DNA of 64,000 nucleotides. It comes from Limnohabitans sp. TEGF004 (GTDB lineage Bacteria > Pseudomonadota > Gammaproteobacteria > Burkholderiales > Burkholderiaceae_C). Position numbers and translations under genes: made by a program. The stretch spans positions 1,860,001 through 1,924,000 of the forward strand of contig NZ_AP027056.1 in NCBI RefSeq assembly GCF_027924965.1, written 5' to 3'. The number at the start of each line of letters is the position of its first letter. The stretch's first letter is position 1. Shown here one piece after another: positions 35,980 to 43,013 of the stretch. The notes below the pieces were generated by a model. That model was not told where the DNA came from and searched no databases. It saw only the letters and a program-made list of their open reading frames with translations.

Positions 35980-36837
35980 CTATTTGTTCAACAGTTCAAG
36001 CGCCAGCGTATGCAAACGGTGACCAGGCTGCGTCATCGCTTCGACGATGCTGAAGTGCTGCAAGCCGTCCAAGGTCTCGGCCACAGGCACGCGCGCTTTG
36101 CCCCATGCTTGCTGAATCAAAAAGTTGTGGCGAATGAATTCTTCGCTCTCAATGTCACCCGCCACGCTGTAGAGAGTGCCCTGCTTGGGCGCTGGCATCC
36201 ATGCGGGGCTGTTGCGTAACACCACCTCATCGCTCAAACGCAAGCTGTCTTTGAGGTAGGGCGTGGCTTGCACGGACTCAAGCTCATACAAACCAGAAAT
36301 CGACAACGCTTTGGTCACCAAGTGGGCGGGTAAATCGGGCACATACGCTTTCCAATCGCAAGCCAGCAACATGGTCACCAAGTGACCACCCGCCGAGTGG
36401 CCCACCAGAGTGATGCGGCTGGGGTCGCCACCAAAGCGGTGAATATTGCGCCACACCCAAGCCACGCACTTGACCATTTGCAATGTGATGTCTGACACCG
36501 TCACAGCCGGGCACAACGCATAGTTGGGCACCACCACATGCGCGCCTTGCGCGGTGAAGGTGGGCGCGATGAACGAATGGTCGGCCTTGTCGAGCGAGCG
36601 CCAATAGCCGCCATGAATGAAGACCACCACGGGAGCTTTGTCGCTTGCTGTGTCGCTCGGAAAAATATCTAAGGTTTCATTCAACCCACGGCCATAGGCC
36701 ACGTCTTGAAAGCAACGGTGTGTGGCACGTGTCTGCGCAGACGCATCACGCCAATAAGCAAAGTGCGCCGCATGCTCGGGCACCAAGGCTCGGTTGTTGT
36801 ACATGCGGTCATACCAAGCGCCATCGCGTTGCATCAT
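35980..36837 (-). CDS. Alpha/beta hydrolase, kynurenine-formamidase-like
   Basis: 285-residue hydrolase. The oxyanion motif HGGYW (75-79) and nucleophile elbow GHSAGG with Ser148 are typical of the esterase group containing bacterial and animal arylformamidases; the catalytic His is likely in LDGLQHFSI near residue 266. Its start overlaps the stop of the TonB-dependent receptor gene (ATGA, 36834-36837), so the two are probably translationally coupled. A role in hydrolysing an imported ester or siderophore is conceivable; no kyn genes are nearby, so kynurenine formamidase is not asserted. Confidence 0.78.
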   Translation of the reverse strand: MMQRDGAWYDRMYNNRALVPEHAAHFAYWRDASAQTRATHRCFQDVAYGRGLNETLDIFPSDTASDKAPVVVFIHGGYWRSLDKADHSFIAPTFTAQGAHVVVPNYALCPAVTVSDITLQMVKCVAWVWRNIHRFGGDPSRITLVGHSAGGHLVTMLLACDWKAYVPDLPAHLVTKALSISGLYELESVQATPYLKDSLRLSDEVVLRNSPAWMPAPKQGTLYSVAGDIESEEFIRHNFLIQQAWGKARVPVAETLDGLQHFSIVEAMTQPGHRLHTLALELLNK

Positions 36838-39023
36838 AGTTTTTTCTCCAGAAGAATTTGCACATTGGTCCAGCTTCGGTTGCTGGTGCGGCTGTTTTCA
36901 ATGACGCGAGGGACGCTAGGCGTACCGACGTTGTCATAACTGCTGCCCGTGTTGTAGTTCAAGGGGTTGAGGTTACTCAAGGTCAAACGCCATGCAGTGC
37001 TGCCGTCCACACGCCACAAACCATACACATCCATCACGCGTTTTTGCGAAATGGTGGTGAGTTGCTCAGCACTCAAACGGGTGTTGTAGCCGGGGTTGTA
37101 GTTGATGTTGCCGCCAATCGTGAGTGGCGCACTTTTGAGTCGGTAATCCGCCCCTAAGTTGGCCGTCATGCTGGGCTGCTGGTCCAGACGGTTGTCAGGC
37201 CCCATGATGCTGAGCACGCGTGAGCGGTAAAAACTCAGGTTGTTGCGCAGGTCGATGTGCGGGGCATCAGTGATCCACTGATCCATGCGGAACTTGGCTT
37301 CTAGCTCGATGCCTTCTGTGATGGCTTCGCTGATGTTTTGTGGGCTGGACAACCATCGGCCATTTGACTCGCGTGTGGTCACATTACGGATGAGGTTTTG
37401 CACGCGGCGATGGAATGCGCTGGCGCTCAGCACACCACCTTGTGGCAAATAGCGCTCGACGGCAACATCCAAGCCCGTGGCAGTTTCAGGTTTGAGATTG
37501 GGGTTACCAGACACATCGGGGTTGGTGGGGGTATTGTCATCACGCGTGTAAACACGACGCGCCAACAAAGTGGGCATGGTGGGTGTTTTGAAGCTTCGCG
37601 TGAGGCTCATGCGAACTTGATCGCGGCTGTCTGGGTCTGGACGCCACATGGCATGCATCAAAGGCGTGAACACACTGTTGCGGTTGGTCACATCCCCTGC
37701 GGATGTGTTGCCTTCGGTGGTCAAACCCTCGTAGCGTGCGCCAAGGTGTGTGGCCCAATGGGGCGTGAGCTGCCATTCATCTTGCGAATACACGGCATAA
37801 CGCATAGAGCTGGCTTGGTAGTTCGCGCTGCCCGACATGCTGGGCCCCACGATGTAAGTCCCCACCACCGACTGTGTGCGTCGCACCGATTCGGTTTCTG
37901 CCCCACTCACCCACTGATGCCCCCCGCCCATGACATTCGTGTACTTGCCACTGAGATTGGCAGAACGGTCTTGCACATGAGAATTTTCTGTGACCCCAGG
38001 TATCAACGATGAATTGGTGGATGTTTGCTGAAACTCGTTGTGACTGTTCCAGCCTCCGACATTGAACTTCCACTCCATGCTGCTGTCCGTGGAGAGCTTG
38101 CGTCGCCACTGACCGTTCAAACGCGCCACTGCAAAGTGATTTTTATTTTCGCTATTCGCTGTCGCGGGGCTATTGGCCACAGCCGTGCCATTGAGCGTTT
38201 CTGTGGCCTGCATAGTGCCTGGCGTCTTGCCTTGCGACAGCGCTACAAATGGCATCAAGGTAAACGTTTCAGCCGGATCACCTTTGAGCTGCAAACGTGC
38301 GGTGGCATTCATGCCTTCACGGTCGTAATGGCTGTCGCTCACACGATGACGCACGGTCGTGCCCAGGTTATCGACACGGGTTAGGTCGTTCTCACTGTGA
38401 TCCGGTGCTGCATAGCGATTGACCGACAGGGTGTAGTTGGCCGTCCACTTGTCGGCGTCGTGGTACTTGACCAACGAAGCCGAGGGCGAGGCATAGCCAC
38501 CTTGAAACGATGAACCCACTTTCAACTCGGTGGGCATGCCTTTGCGGCCTTCGCGCGTGATGATGTTGATGGTGCCGGCAATCGCTTGTGCACCTGTTTC
38601 TGCGGTGGGTGCGCGGTAAATTTCCACGCGTTCAATCATCTCCGGCGTGAGGGACTCGACACTGAAACCCGGTGGTACGCGTTGACCATCGAGCAAGATT
38701 TGTGTGTAGCCTTGGCTCAAGCCACGCATGCGGATGCCGCCGCCTCGGCCTGGCACACCACCCAAGGTGATGCCAGGCATGCGCTTCAAAATCTCACCAA
38801 GGTTGGAATCACCTTGACGCTCAATCTCTTCACGGCCAATCACAATTTTGCTGGCAGTAGATTCACGGCGCTGCTGCGTGTCGTTGTCGCGGCCACTGGT
38901 GATTTCGATGCGCCCCATGTCGGATGCCGTCGTTGCAGGTGCCGTGGTTTGCTGCGCCAGAGCGGCAACGGCACTTAAAGCAAATGGGATGAAAACGGTG
39001 CGAGCAGTGGGCGTGAAATGCAT
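36834..39023 (-). CDS. TonB-dependent outer membrane receptor
   Basis: 729 residues from the ATG at 39023, which opens a signal peptide (MHFTPTARTVFIPFALSAVA, cleavage after ALAQ). The plug domain follows (SKIVIGREEIERQGDSNLGE; IRMRGLSQGYTQILLDGQRV; APTAETGAQAIAGTINIITR), then a 22-strand-type barrel ending in the aromatic-rich terminus TNVQILLEKKL. Receptors of this class import iron siderophores, heme, cobalamin or other ligands; the ligand here is unknown. Upstream codons to 39116 are open but lie in the divergent minC leader. Confidence 0.88.
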   Translation of the reverse strand: MHFTPTARTVFIPFALSAVAALAQQTTAPATTASDMGRIEITSGRDNDTQQRRESTASKIVIGREEIERQGDSNLGEILKRMPGITLGGVPGRGGGIRMRGLSQGYTQILLDGQRVPPGFSVESLTPEMIERVEIYRAPTAETGAQAIAGTINIITREGRKGMPTELKVGSSFQGGYASPSASLVKYHDADKWTANYTLSVNRYAAPDHSENDLTRVDNLGTTVRHRVSDSHYDREGMNATARLQLKGDPAETFTLMPFVALSQGKTPGTMQATETLNGTAVANSPATANSENKNHFAVARLNGQWRRKLSTDSSMEWKFNVGGWNSHNEFQQTSTNSSLIPGVTENSHVQDRSANLSGKYTNVMGGGHQWVSGAETESVRRTQSVVGTYIVGPSMSGSANYQASSMRYAVYSQDEWQLTPHWATHLGARYEGLTTEGNTSAGDVTNRNSVFTPLMHAMWRPDPDSRDQVRMSLTRSFKTPTMPTLLARRVYTRDDNTPTNPDVSGNPNLKPETATGLDVAVERYLPQGGVLSASAFHRRVQNLIRNVTTRESNGRWLSSPQNISEAITEGIELEAKFRMDQWITDAPHIDLRNNLSFYRSRVLSIMGPDNRLDQQPSMTANLGADYRLKSAPLTIGGNINYNPGYNTRLSAEQLTTISQKRVMDVYGLWRVDGSTAWRLTLSNLNPLNYNTGSSYDNVGTPSVPRVIENSRTSNRSWTNVQILLEKKL

Positions 39024-39094
39024 ATCAAAAAGTTTACCGAGGTATGAATACCCTTGCCGTGTAAAGTTCAGGTTTTCTTTCTGATCCACCTTCC

Positions 39095-39841
39095 ATGAGC
39101 CAAGCTGCCGCACCACACGCCTACGAAATCAAAAGTGCCTCGTTGCCCTTGGTGTCTTTTCTCCTCAAAACCCCCGACACATCAGCCCTCCAAGCCGATA
39201 TGGCACGACGTCTGGGTGCTACCCCCGGCTTCTTTGACAACGACCCTGTGGTAATCGATCTGAGCGTCCTAGAAGACCCTCACGAGCAGCTCGACCTCCC
39301 ATCGGTCTGCCTGATGCTACGCACACACCAAATGCTGCCTGTCGCTGTGCGCGGCGCAAATGAACACCAATTAGCTAACGCACGCAAAGCGGGCTTGTTT
39401 GAAGCCAGTGATTTGAACATTCAAGCGCCTGCCTCCCCGCGCGTAGAAACCGTGGTGCAAGAGGTGATTCGAGAGGTAGAAGTGGTACGCGAAGTACAAA
39501 CGGGCGGTGGCGCCGCCATGGTCATCGACAAGCCGCTGCGCTCTGGTCAGCACGTGTATGCCAAGGGTCGCGACCTGATCGTGTTGGCCATGGTCAACCC
39601 GGGTGCAGAGATCATGGCCGATGGTCACATCCATGTTTACGCACCACTGCGTGGCAAAGCCATCGCAGGTGCACGTGGTGATGAGCAAGCGCGCATCTTC
39701 ACTTCATGCCTTGAAGCAGAACTGCTTTCGATTGCGGGTACCTACCGCACCAGTGGCGATGCGCCCTTACCTGCTGATGTGGCTGGCAAAGCCGCACAAA
39801 TCAGCCTTCAAGGCGATAAGTTGGTGATGCAAGCACTGTAA
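39095..39841 (+). CDS. minC: Septum site-determining protein MinC
   Basis: FtsZ antagonist of 248 residues: N-terminal MinC domain (YEIKSASLPLVSFLLK; FDNDPVVIDLSVL) and C-terminal beta-helix domain (PLRSGQHVYAKGRDLIVLAM; YAPLRGKAIAGARGDEQARI). A long linker includes EVVREVQTGGG near residue 135. It heads the minCDE operon and is divergent from the TonB receptor gene. Confidence 0.95.
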   Translation: MSQAAAPHAYEIKSASLPLVSFLLKTPDTSALQADMARRLGATPGFFDNDPVVIDLSVLEDPHEQLDLPSVCLMLRTHQMLPVAVRGANEHQLANARKAGLFEASDLNIQAPASPRVETVVQEVIREVEVVREVQTGGGAAMVIDKPLRSGQHVYAKGRDLIVLAMVNPGAEIMADGHIHVYAPLRGKAIAGARGDEQARIFTSCLEAELLSIAGTYRTSGDAPLPADVAGKAAQISLQGDKLVMQAL

Positions 39842-39882
39842 AATTCGGCAATTAAATAACAGAAACAACTAGGGCTTTATTC

Positions 39883-40698
39883 ATGACAAAAATCGTGGTG
39901 GTGACTTCTGGCAAGGGCGGCGTGGGCAAGACCACAACCAGCGCCAGTTTTTCCTCTGGCCTCGCCTTGCGCGGCTTCAAAACGGTGGTCATCGACTTTG
40001 ACGTCGGCCTGCGTAACCTCGACCTGATCATGGGTTGCGAGCGTCGTGTGGTGTATGACTTCATCAACGTCATCAACGGTGAAGCTACGCTGAACCAAGC
40101 CTTGATCAAAGACAAGCAGTGCGACAACTTGTACGTGCTGGCGGCCTCTCAAACCCGCGACAAAGATGCGTTGTCACAAGACGGCGTGGAGCGTGTGTTG
40201 AACGAACTCAAAGAAATGAAGTTCGATTACATCGTGTGCGACTCCCCTGCCGGTATCGAAGTGGGCGCCATGATGGCCATGCACTTTGCCGACGAAGCCT
40301 TGGTCGTCACCAACCCTGAAGTCTCTTCAGTGCGCGACTCGGACCGCATCTTGGGCATGCTCAGCAGCAAGACCAAACGCGCCATCGAAGGTGACACCCC
40401 CATCAAAGAACACTTGCTCATCACGCGCTACAACCCGAGTCGCGTGGAAGAAGGTCACATGTTGTCGCTAGACGACATCCAAGACATCTTGCGCATTCCT
40501 TTGATCGGTGTGATTCCCGAATCAGAAACTGTGTTGACCGCTTCGAACCAAGGTTTGCCCGCGGTTCATCTGGAAAACACCGATGTGTCCGAAGCCTACA
40601 AAGACGTGATCAGCCGCTTCTTGGGCGAAGACTTGCCCATGCGCTTTACGGAGCACGTTAAGCCAGGTTTGTTCAAACGTATTTTTGGCGGGAAGTAA
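39883..40698 (+). CDS. minD: Septum site-determining ATPase MinD
   Basis: ParA-type ATPase, 271 residues, recruiting MinC to the membrane. The deviant Walker A is KGGVGKTT (11-18), followed by the FDVGLRNLDLIMGC segment, and the C-terminal membrane-targeting helix is VKPGLFKRIFGGK. It starts 41 bp after minC. Confidence 0.97.
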   Translation: MTKIVVVTSGKGGVGKTTTSASFSSGLALRGFKTVVIDFDVGLRNLDLIMGCERRVVYDFINVINGEATLNQALIKDKQCDNLYVLAASQTRDKDALSQDGVERVLNELKEMKFDYIVCDSPAGIEVGAMMAMHFADEALVVTNPEVSSVRDSDRILGMLSSKTKRAIEGDTPIKEHLLITRYNPSRVEEGHMLSLDDIQDILRIPLIGVIPESETVLTASNQGLPAVHLENTDVSEAYKDVISRFLGEDLPMRFTEHVKPGLFKRIFGGK

Positions 40699-40701
40699 GC
40701 C

Positions 40702-40953
40702 ATGTCGTTGCTCTCTCTCTTACTTGGTGAGAAGAAAAAAACAGCGAACGTTGCCAAAGAACGTTTGCAGTTCATCCTCACCCACGAACGCACAGGCCGC
40801 AACCCGCAGCCAGACTACCTGCCTGATTTGCAGCGCGACTTGGTGGCCGTTCTGTCCAAATACGTGAAGATCAATCCAAACGACATCAAGGTCAATTTGG
40901 AGCGTCATGACAACCTCGAAGTGCTCGAAGTCAAAATCGAACTCCCAGAGTAA
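40702..40953 (+). CDS. minE: Cell division topological specificity factor MinE
   Basis: 83-residue regulator of MinD oscillation. The N-terminal MinD-activating region contains [14 protein letters not shown], followed by the dimerisation domain ([20 protein letters not shown]). It starts 3 bp after minD. Confidence 0.96.
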   Translation: MSLLSLLLGEKKKTANVAKERLQFILTHERTGRNPQPDYLPDLQRDLVAVLSKYVKINPNDIKVNLERHDNLEVLEVKIELPE

Positions 40954-40975
40954 AAAGCTTCATAGCCCACAAAAC

Positions 40976-41001
40976 AAAAAGCGACCCGAGGGTCGCTTTT
41001 T
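40976..41001 (+). terminator. Rho-independent terminator after minE
   Basis: AAAAAGCGACCC-GA-GGGTCGCTTTTT is a compact, perfect GC-rich stem with flanking A and T tracts, able to act in both directions between minE and the convergent small gene at 41028. Confidence 0.93.
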
Positions 41002-41027
41002 ATTTGGCTTTCACAAGCAAAAGGGGA

Positions 41028-41198
41028 TTAACCGCCTTTGTTTGAACGCTTGCCAGGGTTCTTTTTGCTACGTGTCGCAACACCGCGCTCAAGACTCACA
41101 CGTTGACCACGACCACCGGTGCGCAGCATGGTGCCTGGCAGGGGGATTGGCTTTGGTGCGCGTTGGCGATCGGCTTCGGTGACGATTTTGTTTCCCAT
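41028..41198 (-). CDS. Small basic protein of unknown function
   Basis: 56-residue protein beginning MGNKIVTEADRQRAPKPIPL and ending in a Lys/Arg/Gly-rich tail (RSKKNPGKRSNKGG). The ATG at 41198 is preferred over a much longer open frame because it follows a GGA ribosome site and begins the compositionally coherent part; the upstream extension is the antisense of the next gene. The basic tail suggests nucleic-acid or ribosome contact, which is inference only. Confidence 0.6.
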   Translation of the reverse strand: MGNKIVTEADRQRAPKPIPLPGTMLRTGGRGQRVSLERGVATRSKKNPGKRSNKGG

Positions 41199-41298
41199 GA
41201 AATTTTTCCAAATAAAAAAGTGACAGGCCCTAATTAGGCCACAGGTTCGCTGTATTTTCGCATGTAACCGCCCATAATCTAGTGAAACAAGGTGATTT

Positions 41299-41898
41299 AT
41301 GAATCCAAAAATCAGTGAATTACTGGCCCGCATCCAACAAATGGAGCGAGAAATCGAGCAAGAGATGAAGCGCAAGCGCGCTGAACTGCAGGCCGATTTC
41401 GAAGAAACGCGCGTGCGCTTTGAGCGAGAAGTGCGGGAACAGCAGCGCCGCTTCAAAACAGGCATCCTCCCCTACATGCTGTCAGCCAACCTGCTGAGTG
41501 TGTTGACGGCCCCCGTGATTTACTCGGTACTGCTTCCCATGCTGCTGCTAGACCTTTTCATCACGGTCTACCAGCACATTTGTTTTCGAGCCTATGGTAT
41601 TGCCCGTGTCAATCGCAGCGATTACTTTGTGTATGACCGTACGCATTTGGCCTATCTGAACCTGATTGAAAAAATCAACTGTGCATACTGCTCGTATGGC
41701 AACGGCCTGATGGCCTATGGCCGCGAAGTGGTGGCGCGCACCGAGCAGTATTGGTGCCCTATCAAACATGCCCGAAAAATCATGGCAGCACACCCTTACT
41801 ACACCGGGTTTGTGGACTTTGGTGACGCCGAAAGCTACAAGCAAGAGCTAGAGCGCCTGCGAAACCAGCTGGCTGAAATCAATCAAACAAGCGAATAA
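41299..41898 (+). CDS. Conserved membrane-associated protein of unknown function
   Basis: 199 residues. Residues 1-50 form a highly charged predicted coiled coil (QQMEREIEQEMKRKRAELQA), followed by a hydrophobic stretch at about 55-90 that could form one or two membrane helices. The C-terminal part contains a cysteine pattern CAYCSYG...YWCPIKHA that might bind a metal. It precedes slyX by 13 bp. I do not recognise a function. Confidence 0.75.
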   Translation: MNPKISELLARIQQMEREIEQEMKRKRAELQADFEETRVRFEREVREQQRRFKTGILPYMLSANLLSVLTAPVIYSVLLPMLLLDLFITVYQHICFRAYGIARVNRSDYFVYDRTHLAYLNLIEKINCAYCSYGNGLMAYGREVVARTEQYWCPIKHARKIMAAHPYYTGFVDFGDAESYKQELERLRNQLAEINQTSE

Positions 41899-41911
41899 CA
41901 CGCCAGCACAC

Positions 41912-42127
41912 ATGCCACACACCGACATTGACAAACGCTTGATGGACCTAGAAATCAAGGCCAGCTTCACCGAAGACTTGGTGGAGCAACTCAACCAAAC
42001 CATCTTTCAGCAACAACAGCAAATCGACGCACTCATTCGCGAAGTGAGCCAACTGCGTCAACAAACACCCGATGGCGGATCGGGCGGCTTCACCAGTCTG
42101 CGTGATGAACTACCGCCCCACTATTGA
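41912..42127 (+). CDS. slyX: SlyX family protein
   Basis: 71-residue coiled-coil protein with the SlyX pattern: DKRLMDLEIKASFTEDLVEQ, a heptad-rich middle (LNQTIFQQQQQIDALIREV) and the C-terminal LRDELPPHY. Function is unknown in the family. It is 13 bp after the preceding hypothetical gene. Confidence 0.9.
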   Translation: MPHTDIDKRLMDLEIKASFTEDLVEQLNQTIFQQQQQIDALIREVSQLRQQTPDGGSGGFTSLRDELPPHY

Positions 42128-42143
42128 GCCCACGATCCAAGCA

Positions 42144-42281
42144 ATGACGAAGACCATGCAAGCGGTACCGTCTGGGGACGAAGTGCGTGAACTTGTACTA
42201 TCCACGCTGTACCGGCTGAGCGCCTACGCCGTCATCAACCTCATTGACGATGCGGCCATGCTGTCTATCGTGTTTATTTAA
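42144..42281 (+). CDS. Possible small protein, weak
   Basis: An open frame of 45 codons (MTKTMQAVPSGDEVRELVLS onwards) fills the gap between slyX and the isomerase gene and ends in a hydrophobic stretch. No Shine-Dalgarno site precedes it, and the frame also extends back into slyX. It may be chance; it is listed because the 175-bp gap has no other explanation. Confidence 0.25.
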   Translation: MTKTMQAVPSGDEVRELVLSTLYRLSAYAVINLIDDAAMLSIVFI

Positions 42282-42302
42282 AAATTTCAAAAGGAGACAT
42301 CC

Positions 42303-42902
42303 ATGTCAAAAACCGTCGATTACTACTTGGCCCCACAAAGCCCTTGGACTTATTTGGGCCACCAACGTTTGGTACAAATTGCCAAAGCAACAGGTTCTAA
42401 GGTACGAGTCATGCCCATGGACTTAGGTCAAGTGTTTCCCATCTCCGGTGGATTGCCTTTGGGTAAACGTGCGCCACAGCGTCAAGCGTATCGACTGGTA
42501 GAAATGGCACGTTTCAGCAAAGCCTTGAGCTTGCCAATGAATCTGCACCCCAAGTTTTTCCCTGTAGCCGGCGACCCTGCAGCCAAGCTCATCATTGCGG
42601 TGGACATGCACCACGGCACAGATGCGGCCTTGGCCATCACAGGTGCGGTACTCGCTGCGGTGTGGCACGAAGAACGCGATATTGCTGATGCTGCCACCTT
42701 GGCAGCCTTGCTGAGCGAACACAAGTTAGATGCAGCCTGCTTGGCGCTGTCCAATACGCCCGAGGTGCAAGCCCGTTATGACAGCTACACCCAAAGCGCG
42801 ATCGATGCCCAAGTGTTTGGCGCCCCCACTTATGTGATTGATGGCGAGATGTTCTGGGGCCAAGACCGTTTGGATTTTGTAGCCAACGCTCTCAAGTCGT
42901 AA
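42303..42902 (+). CDS. 2-hydroxychromene-2-carboxylate isomerase family protein
   Basis: DsbA-fold, glutathione S-transferase kappa-like protein, 199 residues. The N-terminal SPWTYLGHQRL replaces the CxxC redox site with the SPW/SPY motif of glutathione-dependent isomerases, and the C-terminal GAPTYVIDGEMFWGQDRLD is diagnostic. In naphthalene degradation NahD isomerises hydroxychromene carboxylate; no naphthalene genes are present, so the substrate is unknown. A strong AAGGAGA site precedes the ATG. Confidence 0.85.
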   Translation: MSKTVDYYLAPQSPWTYLGHQRLVQIAKATGSKVRVMPMDLGQVFPISGGLPLGKRAPQRQAYRLVEMARFSKALSLPMNLHPKFFPVAGDPAAKLIIAVDMHHGTDAALAITGAVLAAVWHEERDIADAATLAALLSEHKLDAACLALSNTPEVQARYDSYTQSAIDAQVFGAPTYVIDGEMFWGQDRLDFVANALKS

Positions 42903-42933
42903 AAGTACAAACCCAAAACACGGCGCACAAACA

Positions 42934-42979
42934 ATTCAGCCACCGGAGTTGCACACAAAGTGCAACGCGGTGGCTGAAT
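42934..42979. terminator. Long two-part hairpin between convergent genes
   Basis: Outer arms ATTCAGCCACCG (42934-42945) and CGGTGGCTGAAT (42968-42979) are perfect, and inner arms GTTGCA/TGCAAC (42948-42953, 42961-42966) extend the stem. A short T4 tract follows on the plus strand. It probably terminates the isomerase and helicase transcripts. Confidence 0.7.
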
Positions 42980-43013
42980 GCGTTTTAAGCCCGCTGTTTA
43001 GGCGGACACTTAA

